NCBI GenBank assembly: GCA_964642545.1
Contig: CAZXQU010000002.1
Coordinates: 56,196-120,195 of the forward strand
Direction of reading: 5' to 3'
DNA from: QYOJ01 sp964642545
GTDB lineage: Bacteria > Bacteroidota > Bacteroidia > Bacteroidales > FEN-979
Length of the DNA: 64,000 nucleotides
Shown: piece after piece, positions 41,672 through 49,351 of the stretch
How positions within the stretch are numbered: the stretch's first letter is position 1
Layout of the letters: every line of letters starts with the position of its first letter
Program-made: the position numbers and the translations under genes
The notes under the pieces: model-generated
Told to the model about the DNA's origin: nothing
The model's database searches: none
The model's input: the letters and a program-made list of their open reading frames with translations, nothing else

Positions 41672-42859
41672 TTATCTTTTTCTGCGGATGAACCCTGCAG
41701 GTTTTTTCTTCGGGTTGTATTCAGGCGCTTCGCCGAACTGGGTTGGGACTGCTCCTTTGTGAACCGGTTTTCCGAGTAATTTTTCGATCTCCCCGAATTT
41801 CCATTGTCCGTCGGGATTGATGAAGGTAATGGCGACGCCTGATGCAGCAGCCCGGGCTGTACGGCCGATGCGGTGAATGTAATCCTCGGCATCGTTCGGC
41901 ACATCGTAGTTCATCACCATGTCAATATTTTCCACATCGATCCCTCGCGAAACAACATCGGTTGCAACGAGCACCTGGATCTCTTTGTTCCTGAATCCTT
42001 GCATAACCTTTTCACGCTCTTTTTGCTCCAGGTCAGAGTGGATCTCCTGTACTTCAAGACCCGATTTTTTCAACTCACGGCTAAGCAATTTCGTGCTGCT
42101 CTTGGTGGAGCAGAAGATTAAGATCGTCCTTCCTTTTGAGTTACCGAGCAGGTATTTCACCAGCGGCAACTTCTGCGTGTCGTAAACGGAATAGGCCAGC
42201 TGTAGAATCTTCTCGGCAGGTTTGGAAAGAGCAATATTGATATAGGCAGGATCATTGAGAATCTTTTTTGAGAGGTTCCTGATATCGGGAGGGATGGTAG
42301 CGGAGAAAAGCAGTGTTTGTCTCACCTTCGGCACATGAGAGATGATCTTCATGATGTCGTCGTGAAAACCCATATCCAGCATCCGATCGGCTTCATCCAA
42401 CACCAGATATTTGAGGGTGGAGAAATTCACATACCCCATGTTGAGGTGGGCGATCATCCTGCCTGGTGTGCAGACAACAACGTCCACGCCTCCCATCAGG
42501 GCTACCTTTTCGCGGGTAAATGTAGCTCCGTCGGTCCCGCCGTAGATGGGCACCGAGGATACAGAAGTAAAATAGGAAAGCCCCTCCATGTGCTGGTCGA
42601 TCTGTACGGCCAGCTCCCTAGTGGGGACGATAATCAGCGCCTTGATGCCGATACCGCCATCCTCCTGCAGGATGCGGTTGGTGATGGGTAAAAGGAAGGC
42701 CGCCGTTTTTCCGGTGCCCGTTTGGGCCGAACCGATCAGGTCCTTGCCCTCTGAGATGATAGGGATGGCCTGTTCCTGGATAGGGGTAGGTATGGTAAAT
42801 CCGAGTGAATCGATCCCCTCTAGTACACGGGGCTCAAATCCGAAGTCAGTGAAATTCAA
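41672..42859 (-). CDS. DEAD-box RNA helicase
   Basis: A 395-residue ATP-dependent RNA helicase. The motifs are in order: Q-motif (FTIPTPIQEQAIP), motif I AQTGTGKTAAF, motif II DEADRMLD, motif III SAT, and motif VI HRIGRTARA. The C-terminal tail is short and basic (PKKKPAGFIRRKR), like RhlE-type helicases that remodel ribosomal or messenger RNA and act in cold or degradosome contexts. The start is TTG 42859, as no in-frame ATG is near. A minus-strand TATCTTTG about 35 bp upstream is a good -7 box. Confidence 0.93.
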   Translation of the reverse strand: MNFTDFGFEPRVLEGIDSLGFTIPTPIQEQAIPIISEGKDLIGSAQTGTGKTAAFLLPITNRILQEDGGIGIKALIIVPTRELAVQIDQHMEGLSYFTSVSSVPIYGGTDGATFTREKVALMGGVDVVVCTPGRMIAHLNMGYVNFSTLKYLVLDEADRMLDMGFHDDIMKIISHVPKVRQTLLFSATIPPDIRNLSKKILNDPAYINIALSKPAEKILQLAYSVYDTQKLPLVKYLLGNSKGRTILIFCSTKSSTKLLSRELKKSGLEVQEIHSDLEQKEREKVMQGFRNKEIQVLVATDVVSRGIDVENIDMVMNYDVPNDAEDYIHRIGRTARAAASGVAITFINPDGQWKFGEIEKLLGKPVHKGAVPTQFGEAPEYNPKKKPAGFIRRKR

Positions 42860-42893
42860 TGTGTTTTTGGAATTAATGAATGGAAAATTTTTG

Positions 42894-42901
42894 CAAAGAT
42901 A
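42894..42901 (-). promoter_or_regulatory. -7 promoter box of the DEAD-box helicase
   Basis: On the minus strand TATCTTTG matches TAnnTTTG, 35 bases before the helicase TTG start and just past the stop of the RND transporter gene. It gives the helicase its own promoter despite lying behind the efflux operon. Confidence 0.5.
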
Positions 42902-42916
42902 CGCTCTTTTTCCCGA

Positions 42917-45900
42917 TTATCTCTTCCTGTACGACAAACGAAGAAGTGATGGGAAGACAAAAAGGAGTAAAGGCATGGCCACCAGAAAGCCCCCGATGAC
43001 GGCGATAGCCAGCGGTTGCTGCATCTGTGCTCCCAAACCGATCCCCAGGGCCAGGGGGGTCAGGGCCAGGATGGCCCCGATGGCCGTCATCAGCTTCGGT
43101 CGGATGCGCAGGGAGATGGCGTAGTTGATCGATCGGTCCACATCGCCTGTTGCCTTGTAAGTGGTCATGAACTGGTTTACTGTGAAGATGGCATTTTCGG
43201 CAATGATTCCAACAATCATGATGATGCCTGTATAGCTCCCCACATTCAGCTGGATGCCGGTCAGGAAGAGTAGCCAAACGGATCCGCCAATACCCAGCAC
43301 CGAAATAAAGATGATCAGCAGAGGGATCCTCCAATCGCGGAAGAGGAAGAGCAGTACGGCGAAAACGAGCAAGATGGCGGTAATCAGGATAATCAGCAGT
43401 TCCCTGAATGAGGATTGCTGTTCCGCGTAGGTACCTCCGTAAATGATGTAATATCCGGCAGGCAGTGCAAGTTTTTCGGTCAGGCTCTGTTTGACTTCGC
43501 CGATCGCTCCGCCAAGGTCCCGTTTATCCAGCCGGGCGGTGACGGCAATGTTCGACTTCAGGTCATCCCGGGTTATCTCAGGATTTCCGCCGGAAATCCG
43601 GATATCGGCAAATTCGGAGAGCTGCCGGTATGAACCGTCGGGCGTGAAGATAAATTGTCTTTTGATCTTCTCCAGGCTGTTCTCCCGGAAGTCGGAAAAG
43701 CGCATCCGGATCTGCAGAATCTGCTCCTTCTCCTGTACTTCTCCAACGATGGTCCCCTCGTTGAATGCGGTCACCTGGTCCATGAAACCGGCCGGGGTCA
43801 GGCCAAAGCGTGCGAGTTTCTCCATATCCGGTACGATGGAGATGGTAGGACCGTCGACGATGATTCCGCTCTGCACATCCTCCACACCCGGGATCTCCTG
43901 AAGCAGCGACTGGGTCTGCAAGGCCAGCTCCTGGAGGGTTGACTGGTCGGTCCCAAAGATCCGGATCTCAACGGGTTGGGGCCTCCCGATCAGGTCACCA
44001 AGAAGGTCGGCGATCCGTTGACCGAATTCGATGTTCAGGGCCGGTTCTGTGGCAGATACCTCATTCCGGATTTCGGCAATGACCTCTTCCGTCGTCTTTT
44101 TCGTTCCCTGCTTCAGCTGGATCAGGTAGTCCCCTTCGTAGGGCGGGATCACCCCGGAAGCCATTGAGATGCTGGAGGCCATGTTGGTTCCGGTCCGGCG
44201 CATATAGGTTTCCACATCGGGGTGGCTGATCACGATCCGATCCACCTCCCGGAGAATAGCATCAGAGGCATCCAGGGATGTACCCGGCGGGGCAAGGTAA
44301 TCCAGCACGATAGATCCTTCGTCGAGAATGGGGAGGAAGCCTGTCTGCAGGCGGGGAATGATCCAGAAGGTGCTGCCGGCCAGCAGGAGGACAAACCCAA
44401 AGGCATACCAGGGCTTATTGAAAAACCAGATGAGCCAGGTGAGCCTCTGTTTCGTCTGTCCCTTTTTTTCGGTTTCAATCCTGGCCAGTGTGCGTTTCGA
44501 TGGCTTGTAGCCAAAGAGCAGGTGCAGAGCCGGCAAGCCAATCCATGTAACGAGGAAGGAGCAAACCAAGGTGATCTCCATGGTAAGTGTCAGCTCGCGG
44601 AAAAAGCTTCCTGCCACCCCGCTCATCAGCACAAAAGGTAGAAAAATGACGATAGTGCTCAGCGAAGATCCCACCATGGCCGGAAGCAATCCGTGGATGG
44701 TTTCCTTCACCACTTCGTTCTTGGTCTTATCGGGGTTCTCCTCGTGGATGCGGTGAAGCTGTTCGATGATCACGATGGCATCGTCGATGATCAGACCGAT
44801 GGAGGCGGCGATGGCGCCGAGCGACATGATGTTCAGCGTGATCCCGGTGAGGTGCAGGGCAATAAACGTAAGTGCCAGGATGACCGGGATGATCAGGATG
44901 ATCTGCATACTTGCCCGGAAAGAGTGGAGGAAGAAGATCACGACGAGCATGGCCAGGAGGAGACCAATGTAAATGCTCTCCAGCACGCTGTCGATTGATT
45001 TCGTGACAAAAAGTGATTGGTCGTAGTAAGGCCTGAGAACCATTCCTTCGGGAAGCTGCTGCCGGATCTCTGCAACTTTTTGCTTCACCTGGCCGGCGAA
45101 ATCAATCAGGTTGGTCCCCTGTTGTTTCACCAGGTCGATGATCACGGCATCATGGCCATTGGCATTGATCCGGATGAACTCCTGACGCTCCTGGAGTGAG
45201 ACCTCCGCAATATCCGAAAGGCGTATGATCCGCTCCCCGTCATTCCTGACCACCAGATCCTTCAAATCTGTCAACCGTTTGATCCGGGTGTCGGTGATGG
45301 TCAGGTAAAGACGCCGGTAATCCGACAACAATCCGTTCGACTCGATGAAATTCGTGGCAGCCAGGGTCTCCTCCAGCTCCTTCGGTGTCAACCCGAGTGA
45401 AACCATTTTCAACGGATCGGGCTTGATCACGAACTCTTTGGTGCGGCCACCCCTGACCACCACGTTGGAGATTCCCGGTATTTCTGAGAATCGGGGTCTG
45501 ATCAGGTACATCGCTTCATTCTTCAGCTCCACCTGCCCGTGATTGTCGCTCTCCAGCGTATATCCGATCACCGGATAAATATTCTGGCTCATCGCCTCCA
45601 CCACGATCTCAGTTCCCACAGGCAAGCTGTTCTTGATCTCGTGGATCCGCGACTCCAGCTGAACCTTGGCCATGCCGATGTCGATGCCCCAGTCGAAAAA
45701 GGCTTCGATGGTGCAGCTCCCCCGGTTGGTGGAGCTTCGTACGGTTTGAATCCCGTTCACCCGTTTGATGGCGATCTCCAGGGGTTGGGTCACGGTAATC
45801 ATCATCTTGTCTACCGGCTGATCCCCATTGTCGGCAATGATGGTGATCTTTGGAAAGGTGACATCGGGGAAGAGGGCGGTCTGCATCCTCCGGTAAGAGT

Positions 45901-45979
45901 ATACCCCGGCCAACAAGGCTACGACCAGGACAAAGAAGATCGGCTTCAGGAACAACCGGTAATACTCCTTCTTATTCAT
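42917..45979 (-). CDS. RND efflux transporter (AcrB/CusA-like inner-membrane pump)
   Basis: A 1020-residue proton-driven pump with 12 predicted transmembrane helices in two halves, and two periplasmic loops. ATG 45979 is used (MNKKEYYRLFLKPIF); the frame continues 43 codons further upstream into the adaptor gene without family similarity. The helix-4 motif IGLIIDDAIVIIEQLHR carries the paired Asp residues of the proton relay. It overlaps the adaptor stop by 8 bp, indicating coupling. Without more it cannot be told whether it exports metals (HME) or hydrophobic compounds (HAE). Confidence 0.93.
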   Translation of the reverse strand: MNKKEYYRLFLKPIFFVLVVALLAGVYSYRRMQTALFPDVTFPKITIIADNGDQPVDKMMITVTQPLEIAIKRVNGIQTVRSSTNRGSCTIEAFFDWGIDIGMAKVQLESRIHEIKNSLPVGTEIVVEAMSQNIYPVIGYTLESDNHGQVELKNEAMYLIRPRFSEIPGISNVVVRGGRTKEFVIKPDPLKMVSLGLTPKELEETLAATNFIESNGLLSDYRRLYLTITDTRIKRLTDLKDLVVRNDGERIIRLSDIAEVSLQERQEFIRINANGHDAVIIDLVKQQGTNLIDFAGQVKQKVAEIRQQLPEGMVLRPYYDQSLFVTKSIDSVLESIYIGLLLAMLVVIFFLHSFRASMQIILIIPVILALTFIALHLTGITLNIMSLGAIAASIGLIIDDAIVIIEQLHRIHEENPDKTKNEVVKETIHGLLPAMVGSSLSTIVIFLPFVLMSGVAGSFFRELTLTMEITLVCSFLVTWIGLPALHLLFGYKPSKRTLARIETEKKGQTKQRLTWLIWFFNKPWYAFGFVLLLAGSTFWIIPRLQTGFLPILDEGSIVLDYLAPPGTSLDASDAILREVDRIVISHPDVETYMRRTGTNMASSISMASGVIPPYEGDYLIQLKQGTKKTTEEVIAEIRNEVSATEPALNIEFGQRIADLLGDLIGRPQPVEIRIFGTDQSTLQELALQTQSLLQEIPGVEDVQSGIIVDGPTISIVPDMEKLARFGLTPAGFMDQVTAFNEGTIVGEVQEKEQILQIRMRFSDFRENSLEKIKRQFIFTPDGSYRQLSEFADIRISGGNPEITRDDLKSNIAVTARLDKRDLGGAIGEVKQSLTEKLALPAGYYIIYGGTYAEQQSSFRELLIILITAILLVFAVLLFLFRDWRIPLLIIFISVLGIGGSVWLLFLTGIQLNVGSYTGIIMIVGIIAENAIFTVNQFMTTYKATGDVDRSINYAISLRIRPKLMTAIGAILALTPLALGIGLGAQMQQPLAIAVIGGFLVAMPLLLFVFPSLLRLSYRKR

Positions 45980-46910
45980 CTGCCTCGTGGTTGGTGACCT
46001 GAACGAATGCCGTGTCTCCCAGGCCGTAATTTCCGGTTGCAAGGAAAAGGCTCCCCTCTCCAAAAGAAGGTTTAAGGATCTCCACACGGTCTTCGTCCGT
46101 GATCCCAATCGTTACCGGAACCTTTACTGCTATTGTGTCATTGATCAGTTCCATCACCCAGAAATGCTGCATGATCTCATCGGCCAGCACACAACTACGG
46201 GGAAGAGTGACAGCGTTTGGATGGACTACAGCAGGAATCATGACCGTGGCCAGGAGGTGCTCCGGGATTCCGGAATGGTCGCCGGGTGTTACAATGAATT
46301 GTTGGGTTTGGGATTTCGGGGATACATAAGGCAACCGGGCGGTGATCTTTCCGCTGATTTTTCTCCCGTCGGGAAGCCGTAGCCAACAGGAGCTATTCAC
46401 CTGTACACTCCCGATCTGCTCAAACGGAACTTCAAGGATGAATACCAGACTGGAGGGAATGGCAATGATTCCGAGGTTGTCGCCTTCCTGGACAAAATCC
46501 CCATCGGGATGATCGAGCTCAGTCACGATCCCAGCAACACCTGCACGCACCCTGATCAATCCTGAGAATGCCAGGGGATGAGCCGTATCCATGGCAAGTG
46601 CTGTTGCTTCCCTCGTTTTCAGCGTGAAAAGCTGTTGGCCTTTCGTCACATGTTCGCCCTGTTCTACATGGGTCTCCTGCACAAAGGCTGCAGCCGGAGA
46701 TTTGATTGCCGCAATATCCAGAAACTTGGAAACGGCCTGCAATTCCATGGTTTCGGCCATCGTTTGGTTCCTGATCCCGGAAACCGATACCGGGATCTTC
46801 ACCCTGATGGTCTCTTGCTGCTCGTCCATCGGAGAATGGCATCCGGGGAGGAAAAGGAACGCCAGAAGGGTGAGGACAGGCCAGATGGGATTTCGTGGAT
46901 TCATGGGCAT
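45972..46910 (-). CDS. RND efflux membrane-fusion lipoprotein
   Basis: A 312-residue periplasmic adaptor. The N-terminal helix ends in FLFLPGC, a lipobox, so it is probably membrane-tethered. It has the HlyD-like arrangement: residues about 60-130 include a biotin-lipoyl hairpin (VEQGEHVTKGQQLFTL) and the barrel with RLPDGRKISGKI follows. It lies between the TolC-type gene (3-bp gap) and the pump gene (8-bp overlap), forming one operon. Short for the family, apparently lacking a long coiled-coil hairpin, which suggests a direct adaptor-channel contact geometry; this is inference. Confidence 0.87.
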   Translation of the reverse strand: MPMNPRNPIWPVLTLLAFLFLPGCHSPMDEQQETIRVKIPVSVSGIRNQTMAETMELQAVSKFLDIAAIKSPAAAFVQETHVEQGEHVTKGQQLFTLKTREATALAMDTAHPLAFSGLIRVRAGVAGIVTELDHPDGDFVQEGDNLGIIAIPSSLVFILEVPFEQIGSVQVNSSCWLRLPDGRKISGKITARLPYVSPKSQTQQFIVTPGDHSGIPEHLLATVMIPAVVHPNAVTLPRSCVLADEIMQHFWVMELINDTIAVKVPVTIGITDEDRVEILKPSFGEGSLFLATGNYGLGDTAFVQVTNHEADE

Positions 46911-46913
46911 GGA

Positions 46914-48152
46914 TTATTGATTCCAGTAATTGATTTCATTGATGATTTGCAGGATTTTTACTTCGCTCTGTCTTTGTTTATTGCTGATCGTGAGGTAGTT
47001 CCGCAAGGCCATCAGGTAATCGGTCATGGAGACGGAACCGTTGTTCAGCAGTAGCTTTTTCTGCCGGATCACGGTTCCGGCAAGCTCCAGTTGCTTCGTC
47101 AGCTTCGGGATCATCTCCTGCGAACTCTTCAGCTCCTCGGTCAGTTGCCACACCTGCTCATCGTGCTGGTTCCTGAAATAGGATTCGTACACCTTGCGGC
47201 TATCCTCCCTGAAGCTGAGTTTCCTGTAATTCAGCAGGCGCTGTTTTCCATCAAACACAGGCAAAGAAAAATTGAGACCCAGGCTGATTCCCAGGTTTTT
47301 ATAAACATCTTTCGGAACGTTGTTCACAATACCGGCGTCGGCCTGCCAGGAGACGGCCGGGATATATTTCAGGTCAACCTGCTTTCGCTCGTTATCGATC
47401 ACGAGGCTGTCAAGCACATACCTGTAAAAAAGCGGCGACTTGACTGTCTCTCCGACTGTTTTAAGTTGTAAATCGGGCTTGGCCAACATGACCACCGCTT
47501 TTTCAGAGATGCCGCAGAGAATGTTCAACGCACTGATTGCCTTGCGGAATTCCACCTGCAGGGTATTGAGATCCAGCTCCAGGGACTGCACCTCCACCTG
47601 GAAAGAGAGGTATTCTGTTTGGCTGTAATACCCCTGTTCGGCCAATCGTCTCAACAGCGAATCCTCCTCCTGCATATAGGTCTGGGCCCGCTTATAAAAT
47701 TCGATGTCGTTCTGGATAATAAACGCGGAAAGATATTGGTCTGTGATCAGTTTTTTCAACTCTTCCCCGGCTAGCATGGAAGAGTTGGTGATCACCTCGT
47801 CAAGCAGGCCTACCCGGGCATACCCGGTGCGTAAGCTCTTCCGGTTGAAGAGAGGCTGGGATATATTGAGCGTTGAAATGAAGTTCCCTCCGTTGGTGAT
47901 GGCTTCACTGTATCCCCAGTTGTTGATAACCGGCGCATAATAGAGGTTGCCTGTCAGCGATACGGTGGGCAGCAGTTGCTGAGCCCTGATGATGAGGCTG
48001 TCGGTCCTGTTGGAAGAGAGTTGATTACTCAGGTCCCGGAGGTACGGGCTGTGGGTGTTCCCCTGATCCAGGTAATAGTCAAGGTTCCTCTCCTGGGCCC
48101 AACCCGAGAAAAGGCAAAAAAAAATTCCGGTAAAAAGAAAAACGAAACGCAT
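46914..48152 (-). CDS. TolC-family outer-membrane efflux channel
   Basis: A 412-residue outer-membrane protein of the OEP family. ATG 48152 starts a signal peptide (MRFVFLFTGIFFCLFSGWAQ); the 40 upstream codons are non-conserved. The mature part begins RNLDYYLDQGNTHSPYLRDL, typical of TolC-like repeat-bearing channels with two homologous halves of long helices. It is the first gene of the operon channel, adaptor, pump. The promoter box lies 20 bp upstream of the start. Confidence 0.9.
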   Translation of the reverse strand: MRFVFLFTGIFFCLFSGWAQERNLDYYLDQGNTHSPYLRDLSNQLSSNRTDSLIIRAQQLLPTVSLTGNLYYAPVINNWGYSEAITNGGNFISTLNISQPLFNRKSLRTGYARVGLLDEVITNSSMLAGEELKKLITDQYLSAFIIQNDIEFYKRAQTYMQEEDSLLRRLAEQGYYSQTEYLSFQVEVQSLELDLNTLQVEFRKAISALNILCGISEKAVVMLAKPDLQLKTVGETVKSPLFYRYVLDSLVIDNERKQVDLKYIPAVSWQADAGIVNNVPKDVYKNLGISLGLNFSLPVFDGKQRLLNYRKLSFREDSRKVYESYFRNQHDEQVWQLTEELKSSQEMIPKLTKQLELAGTVIRQKKLLLNNGSVSMTDYLMALRNYLTISNKQRQSEVKILQIINEINYWNQ

Positions 48153-48172
48153 GAATCTGTGGCAATGCACTT

Positions 48173-48204
48173 CAAAGGTAGTTGATTTGTTATTCCTGAA
48201 GCAA
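48173..48204 (-). promoter_or_regulatory. Promoter of the TolC-RND operon (minus strand)
   Basis: On the minus strand TACCTTTG (48180 to 48173) is a TAnnTTTG -7 box, and TTG at 48204-48202 lies 21 bp upstream as -33. It is 20 bases from ATG 48152. It overlaps the divergent promoter of the small secreted protein gene. Confidence 0.65.
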
Positions 48205-48219
48205 TTATTACTACATTTA
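48186..48219 (+). promoter_or_regulatory. Divergent promoter of the small secreted protein gene
   Basis: TTTG at 48186-48189 and TACATTTA at 48212-48219 (one mismatch to TAnnTTTG), spaced by 22 bp. It overlaps the opposing operon promoter so that the two would interfere or be co-regulated. Confidence 0.5.
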
Positions 48220-48236
48220 CACAACGGATCTTGCTC

Positions 48237-48644
48237 ATGAAAGCTATTCTTTCCCTCATCGTTTCCATCCATTTCCTGGCAGGAGTGATCTTCCTCCCCG
48301 GAGAGAATTTCAACATGGCCGACCAGATCCCGGTACTGCTCAGCAAATTCAAACAGGAAAACGGATCGCTGGCTTTGGGAGAATTCCTCGAAGAGCAGTT
48401 CCTTGGGGCCTATTGCGTTCCCGAATCTCCAGAGAACGATCCGGAAGAGCCATTTGAAAAAGAGCAGAACCCAGTTCCCTTCAACCTCTCTATTTCGGCG
48501 CCGATTGTCTTTGTCTTATCAGGTCAACTGAACCTGGACCTTTTTCCATCGGGCATGATCAATGTACCTATACCCTACCTGAAGAATTATCAGAGTATCG
48601 ATCTTCCTGCAGTTTTTCATCCGCCGAGACCGACCTGTTCTTAA
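48237..48644 (+). CDS. Small secreted protein, unknown function
   Basis: A 135-residue protein (a reading from 48231 adds two residues). The first 20 residues (MKAILSLIVSIHFLAGVIFL) look like a signal peptide or anchor. It contains an acidic, proline-rich middle (ESPENDPEEPFEKEQ), three hydrophobic segments and a C-terminal end FHPPRPTCS. I do not recognise the family. It is divergent from the RND-TolC operon and shares its regulatory region, so it may be functionally tied to efflux; short secreted proteins of similar style lie beside metal-efflux genes in other Bacteroidota, but that link is inference here. Confidence 0.55.
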   Translation: MKAILSLIVSIHFLAGVIFLPGENFNMADQIPVLLSKFKQENGSLALGEFLEEQFLGAYCVPESPENDPEEPFEKEQNPVPFNLSISAPIVFVLSGQLNLDLFPSGMINVPIPYLKNYQSIDLPAVFHPPRPTCS

Positions 48645-48694
48645 CGATTCATACCTGATAATTTTTCTTTACACACAATTTAATCCTATAACAC

Positions 48695-49162
48695 ATGAAA
48701 AATATTCTTTTTCTGCTGGTGGCATTATTTGTCACAGGCGGAGTTGCAACAGCACAAAAACTGACAGTCGATAAAGTCCCTGCAGAGGTTCGTCAGGCCT
48801 TCATGAAAAAATTCCCGACGGTATACAACTATACATGGGAGATGGAGGATCAGAACTATGAAGTATCCTTCAAACTCGATGGCAAGGAGGCTTCAGCCAA
48901 TTTTGACGCCACCGGTGCATGGCTTGAGTCAGAGTTTGAGATGAGTAAATCTGACCTTCCTCAGGCAATTACAGACGCCATTCAGCGGGATTTCCCCGAT
49001 TTTAAAACCGAAGAGGCCGTAAAGGGCGAAACTCCGGAGAAAGGAACTTTCTTCGAGGTGAAAGTTGAAAAAAGCGAGGAGGAGTATGAAGCTACCTATT
49101 CCGAATCCGGGACACTGCTCGAAAAGAAGCTGATCAACGAGGAAGAGGAAGAGAAAGACTAG
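48695..49162 (+). CDS. PepSY-like (DUF2874) secreted protein
   Basis: A 155-residue periplasmic protein. Residues 1-20 are a signal peptide (FVTGGVATAQ). Two similar halves follow: VPAEVRQAFMKKFPTVYNYTWE and LPQAITDAIQRDFPDFKTEEA, the two-repeat PepSY-like layout of the DUF2874 family found in Bacteroidota, whose members bind neither a known metal nor a known enzyme with certainty. The C-terminal tail is strongly acidic (NEEEEEKD). It follows the small secreted protein after 50 bp on the same strand and ends before a strong terminator. Confidence 0.8.
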   Translation: MKNILFLLVALFVTGGVATAQKLTVDKVPAEVRQAFMKKFPTVYNYTWEMEDQNYEVSFKLDGKEASANFDATGAWLESEFEMSKSDLPQAITDAIQRDFPDFKTEEAVKGETPEKGTFFEVKVEKSEEEYEATYSESGTLLEKKLINEEEEEKD

Positions 49163-49189
49163 CTTCACATTTTGTAGCAATGTAAACTT

Positions 49190-49225
49190 GTAGGGGTTAC
49201 CGAGTTGGTAACCCCTACTGTTTTT
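49190..49225 (+). terminator. Strong hairpin terminator after the PepSY-like gene
   Basis: GTAGGGGTTACC (49190-49201) pairs perfectly over 12 bp with GGTAACCCCTAC (49207-49218), loop GAGTT, followed by TGTTTTT. It lies 28 bases after the stop. The perfect long stem starting GTAGGG is also reminiscent of REP-like hairpins common in environmental genomes. Confidence 0.88.
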
Positions 49226-49277
49226 CCCGGTTACCTTTCCTGTTTTTTAAATGCCTGAAGCTCATACTCCATTTTGT

Positions 49278-49310
49278 TTTGTTCATTTTCCGGTATTTTT
49301 TTTATATTTG
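49278..49310 (+). promoter_or_regulatory. Consensus promoter of the beta-propeller gene
   Basis: TTTG at 49278-49281 and TATATTTG (TAnnTTTG) at 49303-49310, spaced by 21 bp, a textbook Bacteroidota promoter. The predicted start of transcription is about 35 bases before ATG 49352. Confidence 0.7.
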
Positions 49311-49351
49311 GGTGATCACACTGTGAGATTGTTTCACCCAAATCAAATTCC

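Noticed and set aside
41080..41904. Long reading frame antisense to the EF-G gene
   Set aside because: It lies opposite the highly conserved EF-G coding sequence, crosses the repeat array and has no family similarity, so it is a shadow.
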